A stretch of DNA of 44,780 nt from positions 1 to 44,780 of the IMG/VR virus record IMGVR_UViG_3300037480_000092, one strand, 5' to 3'. A program made the position numbers and the translations under genes. Of this stretch, positions 8,594 to 13,637 are shown one piece after another. The notes under the pieces were generated by a model that saw nothing but the letters and a program-made list of their open reading frames with translations, searched no databases and was not told where the DNA came from. How positions within the stretch are numbered: position 1 is the stretch's first letter; every line of letters starts with the position of its first letter. This DNA comes from a virus.

Positions 8594-8623
8594 CAACTGG
8601 CACTAACCGAATCGATCAGACCT

Positions 8624-8639
8624 TAACCGAATTCGGTTA
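8624..8639. promoter_or_regulatory. 16-bp perfect palindrome, candidate operator
   Basis: TAACCGAATTCGGTTA is a perfect inverted repeat, with an additional half-site (TAACCGAAT) at about 8604-8612. It sits upstream of the leftward packaging promoter, where an activator or repressor could bind. The cognate protein is unknown; candidates include the small wHTH-like and RHH proteins encoded here. Confidence 0.45.
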
Positions 8640-8839
8640 TCAATGCGGCATGATTCCGATGTGAATATCACCGCTTTAAACCGATTGAACCATGTCACCA
8701 GAAATGTTTTCACACGTTTAGTCACATGTTACTAAGAATGTTTTTGCACGTTTCATCACATGATTTCACCGCCACGACTACCCTCACGACTACCCTTGAA
8801 AAAAGTCCACCTCCTTGGATTTACATATATGTTCATTTT

Positions 8840-8863
8840 CGAGCTAGGTCACAGCTCGTTTTT
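8840..8863 (+). terminator. Rho-independent terminator in the control region
   Basis: CGAGCT (8840-8845), a 7-nt loop and AGCTCG (8853-8858) form a perfect 6-bp stem followed by TTTTT on the plus strand. No plus-strand gene lies upstream, so it would end a short non-coding or antisense transcript or insulate the rightward arm. Confidence 0.6.
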
Positions 8864-8869
8864 GGACCT

Positions 8870-9163
8870 TAACCCCGTCGTGGAGCACTATTCACCATAA
8901 ATATCAACAACATCACACTACTACTTAATGTCATTAGGTTGCTTTCAAGATTAGTGTTTTTAGTTACAGATCATCAACTTGCCACTACTACTTAAAGCGT
9001 TTAGGTTGCTTGTCTAGTAGTCGTGCTAAGTCATTGATAGTTGGAAAATGTCACCAGAAATGTTTTCACACTTGTCACTAATAATGTTTTGTACAAAAAG
9101 TAACCACTCTTTTTAATAATGACCCTACTTTCTCAGGTGTTCAAACGCTCCACGACGGGGTTA
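8870..9163. repeat. Long-range 17-bp inverted repeat pair
   Basis: TAACCCCGTCGTGGAGC at 8870-8886 is the exact reverse complement of 9147-9163. The arms enclose about 260 bp with most of the other repeats. It could form a cruciform, a DNA loop anchored by a dimeric protein, or be a recombination relic. Confidence 0.6.
8916..9011 (+). repeat. Imperfect 29-nt direct repeat
   Basis: CACTACTACTTAA, five variable bases, then TTAGGTTGCTT occurs at 8916-8944 and 8983-9011, a period of 67 bp. The segment TTAGGTTG recurs at 9161-9168, followed by the 21-bp repeat GTGCTAAGTCATTGATAGTTG (9172-9192), which has an exact copy at 9023-9043. Duplication within the control region is directly visible; a protein-binding role is inference. 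Confidence 0.6.
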
Positions 9164-9228
9164 GGTTGGTTGTGCTAAGTCATTGATAGTTGAAATGCGC
9201 CTAAAAATGTTTTGATTGAAATCAGTGC

Positions 9229-9257
9229 TTGACAGTAACGCGTTACCATGCTAACCT
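9229..9257 (+). promoter_or_regulatory. Early rightward promoter P1 with palindromic operator in spacer
   Basis: TTGACA at 9229-9234, a 17-bp spacer and TAACCT at 9252-9257. The spacer begins with the perfect 12-bp palindrome GTAACGCGTTAC (9235-9246). A second promoter at 10861 has the same -35, palindrome and spacing. A protein bound to the palindrome would occlude RNA polymerase, so this is probably a repressible (or untwisting-type activated) promoter. Confidence 0.75.
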
Positions 9258-9290
9258 GTACATGTAAACAATTAAAACGAGGTGACAACC

Positions 9291-9806
9291 GTGAACAAAT
9301 CAGATATCAACATCAAATTCGACGGAGAGCAAGCACTGGCCCAGGAAGCATTGAAAATTATTCCATTGATCGAGAAGCACTTTAAACCATTCAACGGTCA
9401 GCGTGCTCACACCAAATCACAAGGTACAGCTGCAGCATTTAGAAAAGTAGTCAGAGCATTTCAAGATGAAGCCGCCACACTGACCGGCGCCCGGATAGGT
9501 GTTGACAATCGGTTCCAATCAGTATCAATCGACATTGATATAAATCAGCCGGACCCTAACAGTGATCACGGTTGCAATTATTTCAAAACATACATGTATT
9601 GCGGTGAAATCAAATCTGGTGAAGACACTTTCTCATATGAATTTGACCAGGCCGCGTGTGAGGTTCCCTATAATAAGATACTGTCAATCACCCTTGGTGA
9701 TATCTACGCAGCAAGAAAGGCAGCACAGGAAGCACACGCGGCGCTGGAAGTTGTAAAAAAATCCATTCCTTATATTTTTAGTGACACAGCATTCAAATAT
9801 CTATAA
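9291..9806 (+). CDS. Unknown early protein, first gene after promoter P1
   Basis: The start is placed at GTG 9291, giving VNKSDINIKFDGEQALAQEA and 171 residues, because GAGGTGA lies at the usual distance upstream. The in-frame GTG at 9282 is inside that ribosome-binding site. The protein is mixed alpha/beta with an acidic middle (SIDIDINQPDPNSDHG) and no membrane segment or recognised motif. It is the immediate product of the P1 promoter and ends just before a hairpin element, so it is likely among the first proteins made after infection. Function unknown. Confidence 0.7.
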   Translation: MNKSDINIKFDGEQALAQEALKIIPLIEKHFKPFNGQRAHTKSQGTAAAFRKVVRAFQDEAATLTGARIGVDNRFQSVSIDIDINQPDPNSDHGCNYFKTYMYCGEIKSGEDTFSYEFDQAACEVPYNKILSITLGDIYAARKAAQEAHAALEVVKKSIPYIFSDTAFKYL

Positions 9807-9857
9807 GTGATTAACTAGGGTGTATTGGCAACAGTGCACTCAATGATAACCACTAAC
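9807..9857 (+). promoter_or_regulatory. Intergenic hairpin element, copy 1
   Basis: After AGTGATTAACTA comes a 7-bp stem GGGTGTA (9818-9824) / TGCACTC (9835-9841) with two G-U pairs and a 10-nt loop, then TGATAACCACTAA. Copy 2 at 11148-11196 has the same flanks and loop length but a different stem sequence that still pairs. That covariation supports a real RNA structure (attenuator, processing site or weak terminator). Confidence 0.6.
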
Positions 9858-9872
9858 AGCAAGGTGACGACG

Positions 9873-10118
9873 ATGAGTATATTAGTAGAATTAGATGATT
9901 GGTTAGCAATATACACATTGCCAGATGGCCATCAATGTGTACGTAGCACTGAAAACTGGTCAGAATGGAAACACATACAATCAGATCAATATAGCGGTGA
10001 ATTTGTCGGCCAAGAAGCTGTGCTTAATAAGGCTATTTCTATGGGTCCATCAGCACATGATCCAGATTGGTGTGGCCTGTGTGCATCACAAGTAGAAGAA
10101 GGTGACGACAATGGATAA
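9873..10118 (+). CDS. Small unknown protein with C-terminal Cys pair
   Basis: The start is ATG 9873 (MSILVELDDWLAIY), 81 residues, behind AAGGTGACGACG. An earlier in-frame TTG would run through the hairpin element. The N-terminal half looks like a small beta domain (WLAIYTLPDGHQCV; ENWSEWKHIQ) and the C-terminus carries DPDWCGLCASQ, a CxxC that may bind metal. Its last codons overlap the next gene's ribosome-binding site and start by 8 bp. Function unknown. Confidence 0.65.
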   Translation: MSILVELDDWLAIYTLPDGHQCVRSTENWSEWKHIQSDQYSGEFVGQEAVLNKAISMGPSAHDPDWCGLCASQVEEGDDNG

Positions 10119-10401
10119 GTTCAGAATGAAATTAAAATATAGACCATTTCAATGTGACAACTGTGGCACGATCCACAGCATCCAGACAAATCATGAGGGG
10201 CAGGTGTATGCTCAGAAGTGTAAGAACTGGCCATGCACCCCAGGATTCCACCATTACGTATCTATGACATTCTTTCCAGGTACGGCCGAGAACATCGAGG
10301 CAACCTTTTACACCAAGGATATCCACACCAAGGCTCGTCTGGATGTGAACCTGGTTAAATACAACGCTTGGTTAGATGCTGGCGAACCGACAGCGAGGTG
10401 A
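10111..10401 (+). CDS. Small zinc-ribbon-like protein
   Basis: The start is ATG 10111 (MDKFRMKLKYRPF), 96 residues, after AAGGTGACGACA. Four cysteines in FQCDNCGTIH and AQKCKNWPCTPG have zinc-ribbon spacing (CxxC ... CxxxxC) within the first 50 residues. The rest is mixed with no recognised motif. The stop TGA (10399-10401) is part of the next gene's AGGTGA site, so termination and reinitiation are probably coupled. DNA/RNA or protein binding is a guess. Confidence 0.62.
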   Translation: MDKFRMKLKYRPFQCDNCGTIHSIQTNHEGQVYAQKCKNWPCTPGFHHYVSMTFFPGTAENIEATFYTKDIHTKARLDVNLVKYNAWLDAGEPTAR

Positions 10402-10406
10402 TGACA

Positions 10407-10628
10407 ATGACTGACCAATTTGAAATTGGAACTCAATTCATCCGTATCGGAGGAAAGCGACAAGATATTGAAACGATTGTTGATATACACACAACTAAAG
10501 ACAGTCTCAATCGTACTGTAAAAGTCCGATATGTAGCAACGCACCTATTTATGGGTCAGCTTGTATATGATAAGGATGTGTTGCACACAACTATTGCACG
10601 ATCACTTATAGGGGGTGATAAACAATGA
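10407..10628 (+). CDS. Small unknown protein
   Basis: The start is ATG 10407 (MTDQFEIGTQFIRIGGKRQD), 73 residues. The ATG at 10401 overlaps the AGGTGA site, and longer in-frame starts overlap the previous gene without a ribosome site. Short alternating strands (FIRIGGKRQDIETIVDIHT, VKVRYVATHLF) suggest an SH3-like or other small beta barrel. The end overlaps the next start as ATGA. Function unknown. Confidence 0.6.
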   Translation: MTDQFEIGTQFIRIGGKRQDIETIVDIHTTKDSLNRTVKVRYVATHLFMGQLVYDKDVLHTTIARSLIGGDKQ

Positions 10629-10855
10629 GAACTTACACAGAATACAAACTGACAAATCACCAGCTTGAGCGCCTATCCCCTATTGTAAAAGGTCGACCAC
10701 ATAAACATGGTATGGCTTTAAGGGCGCTGGAAAACAAAAAGTTAGTAACATCTACTAAAGTACTACGCTTTATGTCACGGAATTATAATTATGCGTATAA
10801 GGCCACCGAGGCCGGTATCAAAGCACTGGCAGACGCTAGAAAAGAAGGCTGGTAA
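10625..10855 (+). CDS. Small winged-helix-like protein
   Basis: The 76-residue product (MRTYTEYKLTNHQLERLSPI) has the order helix (NHQLERLSPIV), helix (MALRALENKKLV), strand pair (TSTKVLRFMS...YAYKATEAG) and helix (IKALADARKEGW). The 'ALRALENKKLV...YKATEAGIKAL' pattern resembles winged-helix domains of the MarR or phage Rha/Ant type. It could bind DNA such as the palindromes in the neighbouring promoters; that is inference. It starts through an ATGA overlap and stops 3 bp before the P2 -35 region begins. Confidence 0.6.
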   Translation: MRTYTEYKLTNHQLERLSPIVKGRPHKHGMALRALENKKLVTSTKVLRFMSRNYNYAYKATEAGIKALADARKEGW

Positions 10856-10860
10856 TAAAT

Positions 10861-10889
10861 TTGACAGTAACGCGTTACTATACTAAACT
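10861..10889 (+). promoter_or_regulatory. Early rightward promoter P2 with the same palindromic operator
   Basis: TTGACA at 10861-10866, a 17-bp spacer and TAAACT at 10884-10889. The palindrome GTAACGCGTTAC (10867-10878) is identical to that in P1 and extends to 14 bp here (AGTAACGCGTTACT). Downstream bases (CTGTnCATGTAA) are also conserved between P1 and P2, so a roughly 45-bp promoter-plus-leader unit was duplicated. Confidence 0.75.
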
Positions 10890-10919
10890 GTCCATGTAAG
10901 CAATCAAGAGGTGACAATC

Positions 10920-11150
10920 ATGAAATGCACAACAACTCTAAATAAACCACCATCAAAAATCAATGGGCAACAAGGCTGGTACGATCTTATATACACCGAG
11001 CTATTGTCTAACGTCCAGGGCTATATTAATGCTGGTATGGACAAACAAAGAGCCTTAGAGGTTGCTTTCGATGCAAGTTGTGCCTCTAAAGGTATCAAGC
11101 ACAAAATCGAAAATCTTATTCTGAGCGAGGGTATAATCGTTAAGCAGTGA
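10920..11150 (+). CDS. Small unknown early protein after promoter P2
   Basis: The start is ATG 10920 (MKCTTTLNKPPSKINGQQGW), 76 residues. An upstream in-frame GTG is part of GAGGTGA and was rejected. It is helix-favouring (YDLIYTELLSNVQGYINAGM; QRALEVAFDASCASKGI) with no recognised family. It mirrors the 171-aa gene: each is the only gene between a palindrome promoter and a hairpin element. A role as a host-takeover or regulatory protein is plausible but unproven. Confidence 0.62.
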   Translation: MKCTTTLNKPPSKINGQQGWYDLIYTELLSNVQGYINAGMDKQRALEVAFDASCASKGIKHKIENLILSEGIIVKQ

Positions 11151-11196
11151 TTAACTCGGGCACATTCTAGTGAGTGTGTCCTTTGATAATTACTAA
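11148..11196 (+). promoter_or_regulatory. Intergenic hairpin element, copy 2
   Basis: After TTAACTC, the stem GGGCACA (11158-11164) pairs with TGTGTCC (11175-11181) around a 10-nt loop starting TT and ending AG, as in copy 1, then TGATAATTACTAA. The stem bases differ from copy 1 but pairing is kept. It lies just upstream of the tRNA-like gene. Confidence 0.6.
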
Positions 11197-11198
11197 AT

Positions 11199-11301
11199 AG
11201 GGCTGTGGCGGAATTGGTAGACGCAGGTGTAGTCTCCAGCATAACTACTGACCGTTGAGGAATAAACGCTGGTGCAGGTTCGAATCCTGCCAGCCCCACC
11301 A
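11199..11301 (+). tRNA. tRNA-Leu-like gene with abnormal anticodon arm
   Basis: Clear tRNA parts are visible. The acceptor strand GGGCTG (11200-11205) pairs with CAGCCC (11291-11296). The D-arm GCG/CGC has loop GAATTGGTAGA (11211-11221), typical of tRNA-Leu. The T-arm is GCAGG-TTCGAAT-CCTGC (11274-11290), followed by an encoded CCA (11299-11301). The first pair would be an A1-C72 mismatch. The middle is unusual: total length is 103 nt, and the best anticodon stem (GTAGT 11229-11233 / ACTAC 11244-11248) encloses a 10-nt loop, with a long variable arm (CGTT/AACG) after it. No canonical 7-nt loop with U33 and a credible anticodon is formed, so the charging identity cannot be stated. It may be a divergent class II tRNA or a decayed one. 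Confidence 0.65.
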
Positions 11302-11317
11302 TTTTAAAGGTGATACG

Positions 11318-11326
11318 ATGAAATAA
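11318..11326 (+). other. Two-codon ORF (Met-Lys-stop) with full ribosome site
   Basis: AAAGGTGATACG precedes ATG AAA TAA. The context is the same as for real genes in this operon, but the frame ends after two codons. The next gene has its own GGAGG site. It is either the scar of a deleted gene or a minimal leader ORF. Confidence 0.4.
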
Positions 11327-11338
11327 TTGGAGGTAAAT

Positions 11339-11749
11339 ATGGACTTTTTCGGAATTGGTCAAGCAATGAAAGCAATGGTGCAAGTTTATCGCCAAGCGTC
11401 TAGGGCAACCGGTCGGACTATTTCACTGGTTGAAAGCGTAAAGAACGGTGATAGGATTTGCTTTTCAAATCCTGAGGAATGTGGGCGTGTGAAGCGATTA
11501 TGTAAAGATCGGGGAATTAATATTGACTGTATTGTAATTTCACCGAGTCAGCCAGAATTGATATTTAATCGCCCGCCTAGCCAAGGCAGAACAATATTCG
11601 ATCATGGATGGATAGAAGATTATTATTCTATTGCCCTTGAGAGGTGCGAAAAAGCAATTGATACACTAGAGCGTGAGAACTCCGGTTTTGGTGAGGCCCA
11701 CAGAGAAACCCAGAAAAAAGCAATGGAAATGAGCAAATGGCATTTATAA
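11339..11749 (+). CDS. Unknown early protein
   Basis: The start is ATG 11339 (MDFFGIGQAMKAMVQVYRQA), 136 residues, behind TTGGAGGTAAAT. The in-frame TTG at 11327 belongs to that ribosome site. The first 60 residues resemble a small alpha/beta domain (GDRICFSNPEECGRVKRLCKDRGINIDCIVISP), the C-terminus is helical and charged. Similar proteins occur in other phages without assigned function. It is the first gene after the tRNA-like gene. Confidence 0.65.
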   Translation: MDFFGIGQAMKAMVQVYRQASRATGRTISLVESVKNGDRICFSNPEECGRVKRLCKDRGINIDCIVISPSQPELIFNRPPSQGRTIFDHGWIEDYYSIALERCEKAIDTLERENSGFGEAHRETQKKAMEMSKWHL

Positions 11750-11775
11750 TTTGTTCCACGTGAAAAGGTGACACG

Positions 11776-11955
11776 ATGAAAATTAATATAGAAATAATAA
11801 CAGAGAATGGAACTGGTAAAAATATTTGTGGAGAGATTCTTATTGATGATAGGTTATTGGATGTAGTTCCCGACAAAGTAGATTTCATAGCGCAAGAATT
11901 GAAACCATGGATAGAATCAATACTGGAAAGTGAACCAAGAGGTGAAACCAAATGA
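11776..11955 (+). CDS. Short unknown protein (59 aa)
   Basis: ATG 11776 follows AAAAGGTGACACG and runs to TGA 11953-11955, giving MKINIEIITENGTGKNICGE and 59 residues. The stop overlaps the next start as ATGA. It is an acidic small alpha/beta protein (VPDKVDFIAQELKPWIESIL). The ribosome site and overlap support it as real. Function unknown. Confidence 0.6.
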   Translation: MKINIEIITENGTGKNICGEILIDDRLLDVVPDKVDFIAQELKPWIESILESEPRGETK

Positions 11956-12146
11956 CAGTTAGAAAAATGATAAAAATGATAATCAGAAGCCTGTTCATGT
12001 GGGCATTTCAGAAGGAATTGATGGGGCTGGCAGCATATGCACGACGTAATCTTTCCGGGTACAGGCCAACTGAAGGGGTAAAAAAGACCGGTGAAGTTCA
12101 AGGAATATTATTGACTCTTGAAACACTTGATCTATTAGTGAGGTGA
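11952..12146 (+). CDS. Short basic unknown protein
   Basis: The 64-residue product (MTVRKMIKMIIRSLFMWAFQ) has an amphipathic or weakly membrane-associating N-terminal helix, then LMGLAAYARRNLSGY and a C-terminal helix (GEVQGILLTLETLDLLVR). ATGA overlap with the previous gene and GAGGTGA upstream support the start. The stop is again inside an AGGTGA. Function unknown. Confidence 0.55.
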   Translation: MTVRKMIKMIIRSLFMWAFQKELMGLAAYARRNLSGYRPTEGVKKTGEVQGILLTLETLDLLVR

Positions 12147-12277
12147 AACCGCCGCAACTTTGGAGGATACTATCATGGACTAATTTAACCCTATATAAAA
12201 AACGATTAATATAAAATGATAATGAGTGATTGATTAGGAGGATTAGCCAGGGACGGCACTAATTGAGGTGATACCAA
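12147..12277 (+). other. Short gap with a two-codon ORF and a weak hairpin
   Basis: AGGTGAAACC at the start of the gap leads to no gene. GGAGGATACTATC then precedes ATG GAC TAA (12175-12183), a Met-Asp-stop mini-ORF. Further on, ATTAGCC and GGCACTAAT (about 12244-12266) can pair imperfectly. Nothing else was seen. Confidence 0.35.
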
Positions 12278-12625
12278 ATGACAATCGATAAATCAAAACT
12301 GCACGAAGGTGTAGGCACACAGTCACATTATATGGATCTCAAGATCCAACCGATTGAGGTGATTCGTGCTAACAACATGGGTTTCCTCGATGGGAACGTT
12401 CTCAAGTACGTAATGCGGTTCAAAGGCAAGAACGGTGTTGAGGATTTACGCAAGGCGCGGCAGTACTTGGAATGGTTGATCGATGAATTGGTTGAACCTG
12501 AAAATCCAGTTAAGGAAGATTATAACCCTGGTGTACCTCGTCGCCCTCTTATTTGTAATATGGGTAAAGATCTTAAACCTGGTCCTGTTAGATACATACC
12601 TGATGATTTTAACAAGGAAAAATAA
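12278..12625 (+). CDS. DUF3310 / T7 gp1.7-like nucleotide-kinase-family protein
   Basis: This 115-residue protein (MTIDKSKLHEGVGTQSHYMD) has the DUF3310 pattern: SHYMDLKIQPIEVIRANNMGFLDGNVLKYVMRF followed by GKNGVEDLRKARQYLEWLIDEL. In this family 'IepiefIeannl....GNaiKYl.R...K.g.eDLkKA.wYLe' is diagnostic. T7 gp1.7 from this family is a dTMP/dGMP kinase. A basic/proline C-terminal tail (PGVPRRPLICNMGKDL) is extra. It would act in phage nucleotide metabolism. The start follows GAGGTGATACCAA; the stop overlaps the next ATG as TAATG. Confidence 0.8.
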   Translation: MTIDKSKLHEGVGTQSHYMDLKIQPIEVIRANNMGFLDGNVLKYVMRFKGKNGVEDLRKARQYLEWLIDELVEPENPVKEDYNPGVPRRPLICNMGKDLKPGPVRYIPDDFNKEK

Positions 12626-12786
12626 TGAAACTGAAAAAATCAAAAAGCAAAGCATTGTTAATGCGTCAGTTCAGGAAGACACAAAAGGATCTAGGTCTGA
12701 TTGAGTTTCGCGCCTGGGTGGATAAAGAGCTGGCCAAAGAGCTACGTGCAATAGTTGACGAAAGAGGACAAGACAATGGTAAGTGA
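12625..12786 (+). CDS. Short basic unknown protein (53 aa)
   Basis: ATG 12625 shares the A of the previous TAA (TAATG) and the frame runs to TGA 12784-12786: MKLKKSKSKALLMRQFRKTQ, 53 residues. It is very basic at the N-terminus, then helical (IEFRAWVDKELAKELRAIVDE), a layout like small nucleic-acid-binding proteins with RHH-type segments. It overlaps the following gene by 11 bp. Function unknown. Confidence 0.55.
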   Translation: MKLKKSKSKALLMRQFRKTQKDLGLIEFRAWVDKELAKELRAIVDERGQDNGK

Positions 12787-13156
12787 GAAAGATTTTAAAG
12801 CTCTCAAACAGTTAGCAGACGCCGATGACAGCGTGTTGATCGTTGACATTGCAAAGTTGATTATGCAAGGCTTAGCAACATTCGATAAACGCTTGAATCG
12901 TTTCGTGCCAACAGCTGAAGGGCAAGCAGTACTTAATCAATCTTATGAATTGAAACTATATCAATCTTATGAATTGGAAGAACTGCGCAAAGATGCTGAA
13001 CGATACAGGTACATGCGTTTAAATGCAACATTTCAAAAGCGCAATGGGCCTGGGATTTATTGGTATTTATCGAGGTGGAACAATAATTTGCCAATAGGTG
13101 AGCGCCTGGATAATGCCATAGACGAACAATTGGATAACACCATTACTGAGGAATAG
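12776..13156 (+). CDS. Unknown protein sharing a C-terminal module with the 15142 gene
   Basis: The start is ATG 12776 (MVSEKDFKALKQLADADDSV), 126 residues, after GAGGACAAGACA. The N-terminal 65 residues look like a winged-helix (VLIVDIAKLIMQGLATF...LNRFVPTAEGQAVL). A tiny internal repeat (QSYELKLYQSYELEEL) joins it to a C-terminal module (DAERYRYMRLNA...RNGPGIYWYL...LDNAIDEQL). That module is nearly the same as in the gene at 15142-15531, with a 33-bp identical DNA stretch. The module looks like a portable domain fused to different N-terminal parts. Function unknown. Confidence 0.65.
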   Translation: MVSEKDFKALKQLADADDSVLIVDIAKLIMQGLATFDKRLNRFVPTAEGQAVLNQSYELKLYQSYELEELRKDAERYRYMRLNATFQKRNGPGIYWYLSRWNNNLPIGERLDNAIDEQLDNTITEE

Positions 13157-13160
13157 CGAA

Positions 13161-13379
13161 ATGACTGCACGTGAACAATGGAAAAGAGAACACCGACACA
13201 GTCGCGTTGTGAAACGGGAATCACTCAAGGCTATGAAAGATGCAATGTTGTATGGCACCGGCGCCGTTTACATTCCTAACACCGGTGAACCCAGGCACAT
13301 ACCAATAAAAAATCTTACATTTCCTTTAGCTGACGATAAACATGTGCGTATTATACAATTGAAATGTGAGGAAGAGTGA
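13161..13379 (+). CDS. Small basic unknown protein
   Basis: The 72-residue product (MTAREQWKREHRHSRVVKRE) has a highly basic N-terminal helix and a C-terminal beta-like portion (GAVYIPNTGEPRHIPIKNLTF, HVRIIQL). GAGGAATAGCGAA precedes ATG 13161. It is 4 bp after the previous stop. Function unknown. Confidence 0.55.
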   Translation: MTAREQWKREHRHSRVVKRESLKAMKDAMLYGTGAVYIPNTGEPRHIPIKNLTFPLADDKHVRIIQLKCEEE

Positions 13380-13380
13380 T

Positions 13381-13539
13381 ATGGTATCTCATAAAAAACG
13401 GATTAAAACCGAAGAAGTCAGACGACATAACGAAAAATATGTAGCAGAAAAGAAAAGATTAAGCTTCCTTACATCAGAGCAAAGAACACGTGAAATTATA
13501 GTCAAAGCAATAAATGATGTGTTATTGACCATAAAATAG
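13381..13539 (+). CDS. Short basic helical protein (52 aa)
   Basis: ATG 13381 lies 1 bp after the previous TGA, with GAGGAAGAG upstream. The frame runs to TAG 13537-13539: MVSHKKRIKTEEVRRHNEKY, 52 residues, strongly charged and helical (SEQRTREIIVKAINDVLLTIK). The tight spacing supports it. Function unknown. Confidence 0.5.
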   Translation: MVSHKKRIKTEEVRRHNEKYVAEKKRLSFLTSEQRTREIIVKAINDVLLTIK

Positions 13540-13550
13540 GAAGATTGATC

Positions 13551-13637
13551 ATGACTATTGTCAGTATATTAATTATTATATCTGCCATCATTGCAGTTAG
13601 TGGTCATATTATTTGGAGAATGATCAATGGAAAATAG
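13551..13637 (+). CDS. Single-pass membrane micropeptide (28 aa)
   Basis: GGAAGATTGATC precedes ATG 13551; the frame MTIVSILIIISAIIAVSGHI ends at TAG 13637 after 28 codons. Nearly the whole peptide is one hydrophobic helix with a short positively charged end (WRMINGK). It overlaps the next start by 11 bp. Small TM peptides of phages can affect membrane integrity or lysis timing; no direct evidence here. Confidence 0.5.
   Translation: MTIVSILIIISAIIAVSGHIIWRMINGK

Larger units (their letters stand above)
8696..9213 (+). repeat. Five iteron-like repeats ending AATGTTTT
   Basis: Fifteen-nucleotide copies are CACCAGAAATGTTTT at 8696-8710 and again at 9052-9066, CACTAATAATGTTTT at 9076-9090 and GCCTAAAAATGTTTT at 9199-9213. 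A related copy (ACTAAGAATGTTTTT) is at 8731-8745. All are in the same orientation. Direct iterons are typical binding sites for replication initiators or phage regulators. No initiator protein of iteron type was recognised in the window. Confidence 0.5.
8535..9228. other. Gene-free control region, candidate replication origin
   Basis: No credible ORF was found in about 690 bp between the leftward packaging arm and the rightward early arm. It contains five AT-rich iteron-like copies ending AATGTTTT (8696, 8729, 9052, 9076 and 9199), two of them inside a 24-bp exact repeat (8692-8715 and 9048-9071). There is a 12-bp tandem repeat CACGACTACCCT at 8773-8796 and a 29-nt imperfect repeat (8916-8944 and 8983-9011). 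A 21-bp exact repeat (9023-9043 and 9172-9192), a 17-bp inverted repeat (8870-8886 and 9147-9163) and a terminator hairpin at 8840 complete the set. This density suggests an origin and/or a regulatory switch between the divergent arms; the function is inferred. Confidence 0.55.

Noticed and set aside
8800-8825. AAGGAGGTG sequence on the minus strand of the control region
   Set aside because: No start codon at suitable spacing opens a frame longer than a few codons.
9282-9290. GTG start within GAGGTGAC for early genes (also at 10102, 10911, 14646, 15528, 20968, 22067, 22260, 24317)
   Set aside because: These GTG codons are part of the ribosome-binding sequence itself; the conserved spacing points to the next ATG/GTG.
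11270-11301. tRNA 3' end as a phage attachment site (attP)
   Set aside because: No integrase, excisionase or lysogeny genes are present in the window, so an integration role is unsupported.
11021-11395. Minus-strand 124-aa ORF across the tRNA-like gene
   Set aside because: It runs through the tRNA-like gene and contains the typical 'GLAGFEPA' spurious translation seen antisense to tRNA genes.
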